Shown piece by piece: positions 35,579 to 44,183 of a stretch of 64,000 nt of DNA; positions within the stretch are counted from its first letter, which is position 1, and each line of letters begins with the position of its first letter. The stretch lies in NCBI RefSeq assembly GCF_900111765.1, contig NZ_FOIB01000009.1, positions 62,001-126,000 of the forward strand, given 5' to 3'. Below the pieces are notes generated by a model, which worked only from the letters and a program-made list of their open reading frames with translations, searched no databases and was not told the origin of the DNA. Origin of the DNA: Myxococcus fulvus. Lineage in GTDB: Bacteria > Myxococcota > Myxococcia > Myxococcales > Myxococcaceae. A program made the position numbers and the translations under genes.

Positions 35579-36517
35579 GTGAGCACCCCAGAGACGGCCA
35601 AGGTCCGCGGCTTTGACAGCGTGGCGGACGCGGAGAAGCAGCTCGAGCAGGTGGGATACCTGCCCTCACCGGAGATCGCCACCGCGGCCTTCCTGGCGGA
35701 CCGGATGGACAAGCCCATCCTGGTGGAGGGCCCCGCCGGCGTGGGCAAGACGGAGCTGGCGCGCGCCATGGCCGCCGCGCTGGGCCGCGAGCTCATCCGG
35801 CTCCAGTGCTACGAGGGGCTGGACGAGGCCAAGGCCCTCTACGAGTGGGAGTACGCCAAGCAGCTGCTCTACACCCAGCTGCTCAAGGACAAGATTGGGG
35901 AGATGGTGGACGGCACCCAGTCCCTGGCGGAGGCCGCCGACCGGCTGGCGTCCGGCGACGCGGTGTTCTTCTCCGAGCGCTTCCTCTTGCCCCGCCCCAT
36001 CCTGCGCGCGCAGCTCTCCGAGCGCCCCGCCCTGCTGCTGGTGGACGAGATCGACAAGGCGGACCCGGAGTTCGAGGCCTTCCTGCTGGAGGTCCTCTCC
36101 GACAACGCCGTCACCATTCCGGAGCTGGGCACGTTCCGCGCGAAGCACATCCCCCGCGTGCTGCTCACGTCGAACGCCGCGCGCGAGCTGTCCGACGCGC
36201 TCAAGCGCCGCTGCCTGCACCTGCACATCGACTTCCCGGACCGCGAGCGCGAGCTGCGCATCGTCCGCTCCCGGCTGCCGCAGGTGCCGCAGGTGCTCGC
36301 CGAGCAGGTGGTGGAGGCCGTCGCCGCCATCCGCGCGCTGGACTTGAAGAAGGCGCCGTCCATCAGCGAGACGCTGGACTGGGCGCAGAGCCTGGTGCTG
36401 CTCAACGCGGACCAGCTCACCTCGGACGTGGTGGCCTCCACGCTCAACCTCGTCCTCAAGTACGAAGGCGACATCGAGAAGGCGCGCGCCAACCTGCCGC
36501 AGATTGCCCAGGCGTGA
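35579..36517 (+). CDS. MoxR-type AAA+ ATPase
   Basis: This 312-residue ATPase of the MoxR/CoxD type usually remodels or activates partner complexes. Walker A is GPAGVGKT (51-58), Walker B is LLLVDEIDK (about 152-160), and an Arg-rich sensor region contains LLTSNAARELSDALKRRCL. The C-terminal lid contains APSISETLDWAQSLVLLNAD, characteristic of this family. The GTG at 35579 is chosen because the conserved sequence begins there and a TTAAGT element lies 8 bases before it. A TTG-initiated extension from 35537 is unlikely. MoxR genes normally precede a VWA-domain gene. Here a patatin gene follows instead, 93 bases on. Confidence 0.9.
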   Translation: MSTPETAKVRGFDSVADAEKQLEQVGYLPSPEIATAAFLADRMDKPILVEGPAGVGKTELARAMAAALGRELIRLQCYEGLDEAKALYEWEYAKQLLYTQLLKDKIGEMVDGTQSLAEAADRLASGDAVFFSERFLLPRPILRAQLSERPALLLVDEIDKADPEFEAFLLEVLSDNAVTIPELGTFRAKHIPRVLLTSNAARELSDALKRRCLHLHIDFPDRERELRIVRSRLPQVPQVLAEQVVEAVAAIRALDLKKAPSISETLDWAQSLVLLNADQLTSDVVASTLNLVLKYEGDIEKARANLPQIAQA

Positions 36518-36610
36518 GGTGCGTCGGGACACCCGGGCCCACGTGAGCCGGGGCGTCCTCGCGCCGGTGTATGCTCGGGCGGCCCGCTCTCCTCGAGGCC
36601 CCGGCCGCTC

Positions 36611-38026
36611 GTGCTCCTGAAGGAACGCTTCCAGATCAACCGCCCGCTCGAGGAGCAGGAGCTGACGCTCGTGCGCGCGTGCGTGGACAGCCCCGGCCTG
36701 CTCGACGCGCGCGAGGAGGCCGTGCTGCGCACCGCGCTGTCGCTCGCGAAGCTCTACAAGGTCCAGCACGGCGGCCTCGACGTGGGCGTGGGCGCGCAGC
36801 TCACGCCCTTCCGTGAGGAGGTGGAGCGGCGGCTCGGCCCGGTGCTGAACGGAACCCGGCCTCCGACGCGGGACAGGCTGGTGCCGCACGTGCGGGACTT
36901 GCGCGAGCACGCGGCCCGCGCGCGCGACGGCGTGCTGGCGCGACTTCGCGGACGCGTGCCGCCCGAGGCGTTGGACCGGGAGCTGCGGCACAAGGAGCTC
37001 GTCATGGTGACGGGCGGCGGAGGCGGCACCGCCTTCGTCTACCTGGGCGTGATGAGCCTCCTGGCCGAGCACGCGCTGGAGCCCCGGCTGCTCGCGGGCG
37101 CGTCCATGGGCGCGGTGCTCGCGCTGATGCGCTCGCGCATGGCGCGCTTCGACCCCACGGAGATGATCAACATCGTCCGGGGCCTGTCCTTCCGGAAGCT
37201 CTTCCGCTTCATCTCCACGGAGAGCCGCTACGGCCTGCCCGCGGCGCTGCGGCTGTTCCTGCGCGCGGGCCTGGGCCGCTTCTTCGGCGCCGGTCCCGAG
37301 GGCAGCGGCATGCGGCTCAAGGACCTCCCCGTCCCCACGCTCATCGCCGTGGGCGGCATCCGCCGGGGCATGCTGCCCAGGCCGCTCGAGTATTACGAGC
37401 GCCTGCTCGGCACCAGCCCCCTGGGGCTGCTCGACCCCGTGGGGGTCGCGCGCCGCATCCAGGCCTCCATGGGCGCCATGGCGGAGCTCTTCACGCGCCC
37501 CGAAATCACGATGCGCCTGCACCTGGGCACCGACGACGCGAGCGGCGAGTTCGACGCGCTCGACGCCGCGGGCTTCTCCTCCGCCCTGCCCGGCGTCATC
37601 CACTACGACGTGCTGCGTGAGGACCCGCGCATGCACTCGCTGCTCGACGGGCTGATGGCGCACCACGGCATCGCGCGCTTCATCGACGGAGGCCTCGTCG
37701 ACAACCTCCCCGCGAAGGCCGCCTGGAAGGCCGTGGCCAAGGGCCGCATCGGCACGCGCAACACCTTCATCCTCGCGCTGGACGGCTTCGCGCCCCGGCT
37801 CGCCACGCCCTTCTGGCTGCCGCTGCAGCGGCTCGCGGCGATGACGGTGGCACCCAACCTGCCCTACGCGCATCACATCAAGCGCTTCCCTCGCACGCTC
37901 TCACCGCTCGACGTCGTGCCCTCCGTGGAGCTCGCCTCCAAGGCCCTCCACTTCGGCCGCAAGGCCATGGCGGACGACCTGCCGTGGCTCCGACGCATGC
38001 TGACCCCCTTGCCCGCCGTGCTCTGA
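36611..38026 (+). CDS. Patatin-like phospholipase
   Basis: This 471-residue lipid acyl hydrolase has the glycine-rich oxyanion segment VTGGGGGTAFVYLGV (about 133-147), nucleophile Ser165 in GASMG, and the dyad Asp359 in FIDGGLVDN. About 125 residues precede the catalytic domain and are helical and charged without recognised motif. No signal peptide or membrane segment is evident. The GTG start lies after a Pro/Leu-coding region with a TATGCT element further upstream, and the predicted protein is intact. It probably belongs with the MoxR gene in one unit, but a functional link is only inferred. Confidence 0.88.
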   Translation: MLLKERFQINRPLEEQELTLVRACVDSPGLLDAREEAVLRTALSLAKLYKVQHGGLDVGVGAQLTPFREEVERRLGPVLNGTRPPTRDRLVPHVRDLREHAARARDGVLARLRGRVPPEALDRELRHKELVMVTGGGGGTAFVYLGVMSLLAEHALEPRLLAGASMGAVLALMRSRMARFDPTEMINIVRGLSFRKLFRFISTESRYGLPAALRLFLRAGLGRFFGAGPEGSGMRLKDLPVPTLIAVGGIRRGMLPRPLEYYERLLGTSPLGLLDPVGVARRIQASMGAMAELFTRPEITMRLHLGTDDASGEFDALDAAGFSSALPGVIHYDVLREDPRMHSLLDGLMAHHGIARFIDGGLVDNLPAKAAWKAVAKGRIGTRNTFILALDGFAPRLATPFWLPLQRLAAMTVAPNLPYAHHIKRFPRTLSPLDVVPSVELASKALHFGRKAMADDLPWLRRMLTPLPAVL

Positions 38027-38050
38027 ATTCCGGGGAACGGCTTTCACGCT

Positions 38051-38079
38051 TTGACCTCATAGCGTGTGGTGGCTAGAAG
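38051..38079 (+). promoter_or_regulatory. Promoter of ilvE
   Basis: TTGACC (38051-38056) and TAGAAG (38074-38079) are exactly 17 bases apart, giving a leader of about 35 bases with an AAGGA ribosome-binding site before the ATG at 38121. Confidence 0.7.
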
Positions 38080-38120
38080 GGCGGGGCAGTTCCACTTTTT
38101 CAGGGCGAAGGAACCCCCGC

Positions 38121-39068
38121 ATGAGCTCCACCTCGACCAGCGTATTGCGTGCCGACCAGATCTGGCTCGACGGCAAATTGGTGAAATGGGACGAGGGCCA
38201 TGTCCATGTGATGACGCACGCCCTGCACTACGGGCTGGGCGCGTTCGAGGGCATCCGCGCGTACCGCACGCATGATGGCCGGCTGGCGGTGTTCCGCCTG
38301 CGCGAGCACATCCGCCGGCTGCTCGACTCGGCGCACATCATCATGCTGAAGATTCCGTACTCCGAGGACGAGCTCGTCGAGGCGTGCCTGGACGTGCTGC
38401 GCAAGCAGAAGGACCTCTTCGCCAACGGCGCGTACCTGCGGCCGGTGGCCTTCATGGGCGACGGCGCCATGGGCCTGGGCGCCATCAACCCCACCCGCGT
38501 CGCCGTGACGGCGTGGGATTGGGGCGCGTACCTGGGCGACAAGGGCATCCGCGAGGGCATCCGCGCCAAGGTGAGCTCCTTCACCCGCATGCACGTGAAC
38601 GTGAACATGGTGCGCGGCAAGATTTCGGGCCAGTACGTCAACTCCATCCTCGCCAAGCGCGAGGCGTTGCTCGGCGGATATGACGAAGCCATCCTCCTGG
38701 ACATCAGCGGCTTCGTGGCCGAGGCGTCCGGCGAGAACATCTTCATGGTGAACAAGAAGGGCGTCATCAAGACGCCGCCCCTGTCCTCGCCCATCCTCGA
38801 CGGCATCACCCGCGACACCGTGCTGAAGATCCTCCGCGACAGCGGCCGCGAAGTGGACGAGGTCACCTTCACCCGCGACGCGCTCTACATCTGCAACGAG
38901 ATCTTCTTCACCGGCACCGCCGCCGAAATCACCCCGGTGCGCGAGGTGGACGACCGCATGGTCGGCACCGGCAAGCCCGGCCCCATCGGCACCTTCGTGC
39001 AGGAGACGTACTTCCGCACGGTCCGGGGCCAGGAGCCGCGGTACGCCGAGTGGCTCACCTACGTCTGA
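38121..39068 (+). CDS. ilvE: Branched-chain amino acid aminotransferase
   Basis: This 315-residue class IV PLP aminotransferase performs the last step of Leu/Ile/Val synthesis. The conserved LHYGLGAFEGIRAY (about 36-49) starts the fold. The PLP lysine is Lys179 in NSILAKREA, followed by DEAILLD...GFVAEASGENIFMV, the SPILDGITRDTV phosphate-binding region and ICNEIFFTGTAAEITPV. The ATG at 38121 follows an AAGGA site by 8 bases. An in-frame GTG at 38064 overlaps the promoter and is rejected. It is a single gene with its own promoter. Confidence 0.95.
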   Translation: MSSTSTSVLRADQIWLDGKLVKWDEGHVHVMTHALHYGLGAFEGIRAYRTHDGRLAVFRLREHIRRLLDSAHIIMLKIPYSEDELVEACLDVLRKQKDLFANGAYLRPVAFMGDGAMGLGAINPTRVAVTAWDWGAYLGDKGIREGIRAKVSSFTRMHVNVNMVRGKISGQYVNSILAKREALLGGYDEAILLDISGFVAEASGENIFMVNKKGVIKTPPLSSPILDGITRDTVLKILRDSGREVDEVTFTRDALYICNEIFFTGTAAEITPVREVDDRMVGTGKPGPIGTFVQETYFRTVRGQEPRYAEWLTYV

Positions 39069-39218
39069 CGCCCCACCCGTCCGGCTCCCGGCGCCCCTGA
39101 CGGCCCGGGAGTCCGACGGCCCGTCCCCCACCCGAGGGCCCTTCGCCCCGGTGAGCGGAGACCCTCCCCCATCGTCGCCTGCCCTCCACCCACCGGATTG
39201 GGCTAGAAAGGGCTCCCG

Positions 39219-40556
39219 ATGGCACCCGCCGGTCCCGCATACGACGACAATCCGTTCAAGCTTGAGAACCCGTCCATCCTGGACATCGCTCCGGCCGAGC
39301 CGAAGTCGGTGGAGGAGACGGGGCTGAAGATGGGCCTGCTCGCGGACATCGCGCTCAAGTTCCTCTACTACTCCGGCACGGGCACCGGCATGGGCATCGC
39401 CGACGAGATGCGGCTGCCGTGGCCGGGCGTCGTCGAGCACGTGGTGGACTTCCTCGCCACGGAGAAGCTGGTGGACCTGCGGGGCGGCAAGGGCTTCGGC
39501 CGCGCCTCCGTGGAGTTCGTCCTCACGGAGAAGGGGCGCGAGTACGCGCGCGACGCGCTCACCCGCACGACGTACGTGGGCCCCGCCCCCGTGCCCATCG
39601 AGCAGTACAACGCGCTCATCACCAGCCAGACCGAGGAGACGCCCGTCGTCAGCCAGGAGGAGCTGGTGATGGCGCTCAGCCATCTCACCGTGCCCGCGGA
39701 GCTGATGGACAAGCTGGGCCCGGCGGTGAACTCCGGCCGCTCGCTCTTCCTCTACGGCCCGCCCGGCAACGGCAAGACGAGCCTGGCCGAGGCCGTCTCC
39801 CACATGTTCGGCGGCGAGGTGTACGTCCCGCACTGCCTGGAGATCGGCAATCAGATCATCCAGGTGCATGACCACCTCATCCACACCCCCGTCCCGCTGG
39901 AGCTGGGCCGCGACACCTCCGGCCGCCGGCAGACCTTCGAGATGGACAACCGGTGGATGCTCTGCCGCAGGCCCGCCGTCGTCGTCGGCGGCGAGCTCAC
40001 GCTGGAGACCCTGGACCTCATCTACTCGGAGAGCACCCGCTTCTACGAGGCCCCGTTCCAGGTGAAGGCCAACGGCGGCATGCTCCTCATCGACGACTTC
40101 GGCCGCCAGAAGGTCCACCCCACGGACCTGCTCAACCGGTGGATCGTCCCGCTGGAGAAGCGCGTCGACTTCCTTACCCTGCATACCGGGAAGAAGTTCG
40201 AAATCCCGTTTGATCAGCTTCTCGTGTTTTCAACGAATCTTGATCCGAAGGAGCTGGTGGACGAGGCCTTCCTTCGGCGCATCAAGTACAAGATTGAGGT
40301 CGGCAATCCGGACGAGGAGTCCTACCGGGAGATCTTCCGCCGGGTGTGTGAGGCGGCGGGCATCCCCTATGTGGACCAGGCCGTCACGTACCTCGTCGAG
40401 CACTACTACAAGCCGCGGACCATGCAGCTGCGCGCCTGTCATCCCCGGGATTTGGTGGGTCTCATCAAGGACGCGGCGCGCTACCGGCAGATCCCGCCCG
40501 CCCTCTCCAAGGACCTGCTCGACCAGGCGTGCGAGGTCTTCCTCGTCAATCTCTAA
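39219..40556 (+). CDS. AAA ATPase with N-terminal winged-helix-like region
   Basis: This 445-residue protein is predicted to be cytoplasmic. Residues 40-115 resemble a winged helix (LPWPGVVEHVVDFLATEKLVDLRGG...FVLTEKGREYARDAL). The AAA domain has Walker A GPPGNGKT at 180-187, Walker B GGMLLIDDFGR (about 285-295), and a sensor region VFSTNLDPKELVDEAFLRRIKYK. An ATG follows a TAGAAA element by 9 bases. It precedes a Fic-fold gene by about 115 bases. Within the gene, codons at about 40170-40260 use many A/T third positions, unlike the rest. The specific role is unknown. Confidence 0.85.
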   Translation: MAPAGPAYDDNPFKLENPSILDIAPAEPKSVEETGLKMGLLADIALKFLYYSGTGTGMGIADEMRLPWPGVVEHVVDFLATEKLVDLRGGKGFGRASVEFVLTEKGREYARDALTRTTYVGPAPVPIEQYNALITSQTEETPVVSQEELVMALSHLTVPAELMDKLGPAVNSGRSLFLYGPPGNGKTSLAEAVSHMFGGEVYVPHCLEIGNQIIQVHDHLIHTPVPLELGRDTSGRRQTFEMDNRWMLCRRPAVVVGGELTLETLDLIYSESTRFYEAPFQVKANGGMLLIDDFGRQKVHPTDLLNRWIVPLEKRVDFLTLHTGKKFEIPFDQLLVFSTNLDPKELVDEAFLRRIKYKIEVGNPDEESYREIFRRVCEAAGIPYVDQAVTYLVEHYYKPRTMQLRACHPRDLVGLIKDAARYRQIPPALSKDLLDQACEVFLVNL

Positions 40557-40565
40557 CGGAATTCG

Positions 40566-40594
40566 TTGTTACAACCGTGCGGAATTTCTAGAAT
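40566..40594 (+). promoter_or_regulatory. Candidate promoter of the Fic-like gene
   Basis: TTGTTA (40566-40571) and TAGAAT (40589-40594) are 17 bases apart, starting 10 bases after the preceding stop codon. The predicted transcript start is near 40601, which favours the GTG at 40671 with its AGAAGGAG site over the ATG at 40599. Confidence 0.6.
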
Positions 40595-40670
40595 CCGCAT
40601 GCCGTTGTATCGCTCGGCCGCACGCTATGGCCACTCTTGGGTGGCTCGGCGCAAGAAGGAGCCGCAGTCC

Positions 40671-41513
40671 GTGAAGGAACGCTACCAGGACATCGACGAG
40701 AAGAACGAGGCGCTGCGCGATTACCTCGAGATCTTCAAGGACAAGCAGCAGGCGCGTGACTTCCTCGAGCAGTTCGAGATGTCGTGGATCTACCACGACG
40801 CCGCGTTGGAAGGCGTGGTCTACACCCACCAGGAGCTGAGGGCCGCGCTGTATCCGCAACGCGCGAGCGCCGAGGCCTCGATGATTCCGGTGGTGCTCGA
40901 GATCCGCAACCACAAGGCCGTCTGCGACTTCATCCGCGAGGAAGCCGCGGGCGCCAAGAAGCAGGCGCAGATCACCCTCACCACCATCAAGCGGATGCAC
41001 GACCTCTTCCTCGGGAACACCCCCGAGGCACTGGCCGAGCGCGCGCGCATGGAGCGACGGGAGCGCACGGAGAAGGAGCTCGCCAAGGAGCGTGAGCGCT
41101 CGGGGCTGCGCAAGGACATGCCGCTGCACCGCACGTACTTCCACGACATCCACCAGCCCGCGAAGATCCAGCCCGCAATGGAGAAGCTCGTGGACTACAC
41201 GGCCAGCGCGGAGTTCCGCGAGTTCCACCCCATCAAGCAGGCCGCGACCGTGCAGCACATGTTCCTGCAGATCTTCCCCTTCACCGAGCACAGCGGGAAG
41301 GTGGGGCGCATGTGCAGCAACCTCATCCTGCTGCGCAACAACTACATGCCGGCGGTCATCCACTCCATCGATCGGCAGCGCTATTACGAGTGCTTCCGCG
41401 GCCCGGCGGCGCAGTTCCGCACGGTGCTGATGGACGCGATGGAGAACTCGCTCGACAACGGCGTGAAGTACTTCCGGGACCTGGGCCGCAAGTACAAGGC
41501 CATCAACAACTAG
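40671..41513 (+). CDS. Fic-domain protein with an altered active-site loop
   Basis: This 280-residue protein shows the Fic fold clearly: EFHPIKQAATVQHMFLQ, then the active-site helix and RMCSNLILLRNNYMPAVI, and RQRYYECFRG. The normal AMPylation motif HPFxxGNGRxxR is replaced by FPFTEHSGKVGR at residues 202-213, so the catalytic His is Phe and the phosphate-binding GNGR is rewritten. A helix with ALEG near residue 47 resembles part of the inhibitory motif. It is probably not a standard AMP-transferase. The GTG at 40671 has an AGAAGGAG site. An ATG at 40599 would add 24 residues but overlaps the promoter. It pairs with the AAA ATPase gene upstream. Confidence 0.85.
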   Translation: MKERYQDIDEKNEALRDYLEIFKDKQQARDFLEQFEMSWIYHDAALEGVVYTHQELRAALYPQRASAEASMIPVVLEIRNHKAVCDFIREEAAGAKKQAQITLTTIKRMHDLFLGNTPEALAERARMERRERTEKELAKERERSGLRKDMPLHRTYFHDIHQPAKIQPAMEKLVDYTASAEFREFHPIKQAATVQHMFLQIFPFTEHSGKVGRMCSNLILLRNNYMPAVIHSIDRQRYYECFRGPAAQFRTVLMDAMENSLDNGVKYFRDLGRKYKAINN

Positions 41514-41733
41514 GTCGCCTCCCATCAGGAAGACCAGGCCCCCTCCGGCCGGCAAGAGCCGCCGTCCGGAAGGGTGGGCCTCCGCACCCGGAGCAGGAAG
41601 GCGTCCGGCCACCCGGCCTTCCGCCCCTCCGTGAACGTCGGCCGGGGCATCTGCAACTTTGGTGTGCGGCAGACACCCCGCACCAGCCGGCCCCTCGAAA
41701 CCCGGAGCCGGAGGAAGTAAAGAAGACCACTCC

Positions 41734-42855
41734 ATGCCCGTGACACAGTCCTTCAACAGCCGCCGTGCCCAGGGAGCCTCGGGGGGCGAGCTGACGGAGC
41801 CTCCGCCACCGCGACTGGCCCTGCTGTCGGCGCGGGACAAGCTGGAGCGGCTGCTCGAGGTGGCCAAGGGCCATCGCAAGGCGCTCATCCTCACCCACGA
41901 CAACCCGGATCCGGACTCGCTGGCCGCCGCGGTGGCGCTCGCCCACCTGCTCGAGCGCCGGGCGAACCTGGAGGCCCAGGTGGGCTACGGGGGCATCATC
42001 GGCCGGGCGGAGAACATCGCCTTCGTGAAGGTGCTGCGGCTGCCCGTCTCGCACGTGTCGCAGCTGGACTTCGACGAGTACGACCTGTTCGGCCTGGTGG
42101 ACACGCAGCCCAAGGTGGGCAACCACTCGCTGCCCGCGCGCATGGAGGCGCACCTGGTGGTGGACCACCATCCGCTGCGTGAGGAGAGCCTGGCCTCGCC
42201 CTTCGCGGACGTGGGCGGCGACTTCGGCGCCACGTCCACCATGCTGGTGGAGTACCTGCGCGCCGCGCGCGTGGAGCCCTCGGTGGAGGTCGCCACCGGC
42301 CTGTTCTACGGCATCAAGGCGGACACGCGGGACCTGGGTCGCGAGACGACGCAGACGGACATCGACAGCTACCTGTGGCTGTTCCCGCGCATGGACAAGT
42401 CGATGCTCGCGCAGATCGAACACCCGGAGCTGCCGGCGCGCTACTTCCAGCTGTACCACACGGCCTTCGAGCGGGCGAAGGTGTACGGCACCGCCATCGT
42501 CACGGACCTGGAGGAGGTCTACTCCCCGGACATGGTGGCGGAGGTGGCCGAGCGGCTGATGTTCCTCGAGGGCACCAAGTGGTCGCTGGCCTTCGGCACA
42601 TACCGCAACCAGCTCTACTTCAGCCTGCGCGTGAAGGACCGGCGGATGAACGCGGGCCGGCTCATCCGCGAGATCTTCGAGGACTACGGCGGCTCGTCCG
42701 GAGGCCACGGCAGCATGGCGGGCGCGCGGCTGCCGTTGTCGGGCAAGGCGGCGCAGCGCAAGGCGCTCAAGCGCGAGCTGGTGAACCGCTTCCTCGAGGC
42801 CTTCGGCGTCGCCGACGAGCGGCCCGTGTCGCTCTTGTCCGCGCAGGACTCGTGA
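41734..42855 (+). CDS. DHH/DHHA1-family phosphoesterase
   Basis: This 373-residue protein belongs to the DHH superfamily, whose members include nano-RNases and pAp phosphatases. After about 45 disordered residues it has motif I LTHDNPDPDSLA (54-65), motif II LFGLVDTQP (118-126), motif III VVDHHP (143-148) and the later GIKADTRD metal motif. The C-terminal DHHA1-type substrate motif is GGSSGGHGSMAGARLP. All metal ligands look intact. An ATG follows GGAGGAAG. Its stop codon overlaps the start of the cysteine desulfurase gene as GTGA, so the two are translationally coupled. The exact substrate is unknown. Confidence 0.9.
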   Translation: MPVTQSFNSRRAQGASGGELTEPPPPRLALLSARDKLERLLEVAKGHRKALILTHDNPDPDSLAAAVALAHLLERRANLEAQVGYGGIIGRAENIAFVKVLRLPVSHVSQLDFDEYDLFGLVDTQPKVGNHSLPARMEAHLVVDHHPLREESLASPFADVGGDFGATSTMLVEYLRAARVEPSVEVATGLFYGIKADTRDLGRETTQTDIDSYLWLFPRMDKSMLAQIEHPELPARYFQLYHTAFERAKVYGTAIVTDLEEVYSPDMVAEVAERLMFLEGTKWSLAFGTYRNQLYFSLRVKDRRMNAGRLIREIFEDYGGSSGGHGSMAGARLPLSGKAAQRKALKRELVNRFLEAFGVADERPVSLLSAQDS

Positions 42856-43997
42856 TCTACTGGGACCACAACGCCGCCGCGCCCGTGCGCGCGGAGGTGG
42901 CCTCGCTGCTCGCGCGCGCCTTCTCGCAAGGGGGCCACGGCAACGCGTCCAGCGTGCACGCGGCCGGACGCGAGGCCCGCGCGAGGCTGGATGCCGCCCG
43001 GGCCCGAGTGGCGCGGGTGCTGGGCTGTGAGCCGAAGGAGATCTGCTTCACCGCCTCCGGCAGCGAGGCGGACGCGCTCGCGCTGGTGGGCGCCTTCCAC
43101 GCGCGTCCCGTGGCGGAGCGGCGGCGGGTGGTGACATCCTCGGTGGAGCACCCCGCCCTGCTCGGCGCGGTGGCGCGGCTGGAGCGCGAGGGCGCGCAGG
43201 TGGAGCGGGTGGCGCCGGGCGCGGACGGACGGGTGCGCGAGGAGGACCTGCTCGCGGCGCTGACGCCGGACACCGCGCTGTGCTCACTGATGTGGGCCAA
43301 CAACGAGACGGGCGTGGTGCAGCCCGCGGCGGAAATCTCGCGCGCGTGTCGCAAGCAGGGCGTGCTCTTCCACACGGACGCGGTGCAGGCGGCGGGCAAG
43401 GTGCCGCTGTCGTTGCGCGAGGTGGACGCGGACCTCTTGTCCCTGTCCGCGCACAAGTTCGGCGGCCCCTCGGGTGTCGGCGTGCTGGTGGTGCGCAAGG
43501 GCGTGGACGTGCAGGCCCTCACGCCGGGACACCAGGAAGGCGGCCGGCGCGGTGGGACGCAGAACATCCCGCATGCGGAGGCGCTCGCGCTCGCGCTGGA
43601 GCTGGCCGCGAGCGAGCAGCCCCAGGTGGCCTCGCATGTCGGCGCGCTGAGAGATGCCTTCGAGCAAGCGGTGCTCGCCGAGGTGCCGGGCGTGGCGGTC
43701 AACGGCGCGGGCGCGCCGCGCGTGCCCAACACCAGCAACCTGCGCTTCGACGGTGTCGAGGGCGAGGCGCTGCTCATCGCGTTGGACCTGGAGGGAATCT
43801 GCGTGTCGATGGGCGCCGCGTGTGCCTCCGGAACGCTGACGCCCTCGCATGTGCTCCGGGCCATGGGCCTGACGGCGGCCGAGGCCCGAGGCAGCCTGCG
43901 CTTCAGCCTGGGCTCCGAGACGCGCGAGGACGACGTGCGCCAGGTCGTCGACGCCCTGCGTCGTCACGTCCCCACCGTCAGGGCGCTCGCAGGCTGA
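42852..43997 (+). CDS. Cysteine desulfurase, NifS/IscS family
   Basis: This 381-residue class V PLP enzyme removes sulfur from cysteine for iron-sulfur cluster or thio-nucleoside synthesis. It starts VIYWDHNAAAPV (GTG start), has TASGSEADALAL and SSVEHPAL, the PLP lysine Lys202 in SAHKFGGPSG, GGRRGGTQN, and the catalytic Cys324 in MGAACASGTLTPSHVL. Start and length are fixed by the 4-base GTGA overlap with the DHH gene. No iscU, iscR or mnmA lies nearby, so its sulfur acceptor is unclear. It is probably co-regulated with the DHH phosphoesterase. Confidence 0.93.
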   Translation: MIYWDHNAAAPVRAEVASLLARAFSQGGHGNASSVHAAGREARARLDAARARVARVLGCEPKEICFTASGSEADALALVGAFHARPVAERRRVVTSSVEHPALLGAVARLEREGAQVERVAPGADGRVREEDLLAALTPDTALCSLMWANNETGVVQPAAEISRACRKQGVLFHTDAVQAAGKVPLSLREVDADLLSLSAHKFGGPSGVGVLVVRKGVDVQALTPGHQEGGRRGGTQNIPHAEALALALELAASEQPQVASHVGALRDAFEQAVLAEVPGVAVNGAGAPRVPNTSNLRFDGVEGEALLIALDLEGICVSMGAACASGTLTPSHVLRAMGLTAAEARGSLRFSLGSETREDDVRQVVDALRRHVPTVRALAG

Positions 43998-44012
43998 GGC
44001 CGTGAGTGGCCC

Positions 44013-44040
44013 GCCGCGCTTGCAGAGTGCAAGACGCGGC
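44013..44040 (+). terminator. Hairpin after the cysteine desulfurase gene
   Basis: GCCGCGCTTGCA (44013-44024) pairs with TGCAAGACGCGGC (44028-44040) with one bulged base and a 3-base loop, 16 bases after the stop codon. No T run follows. Confidence 0.65.
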
Positions 44041-44183
44041 GACAGGTGCAATGGACGCGGCCGCACATCATGAGCGCGAGCATCCGGCGTTGAATGCCCC
44101 ATCCCCCCTGGGGTGCATGGTCCTTGAACATGCCCGCTCCGGTGGAAACCATCCTTTTCGCTGCCGATGCACGGGGGGAACAC

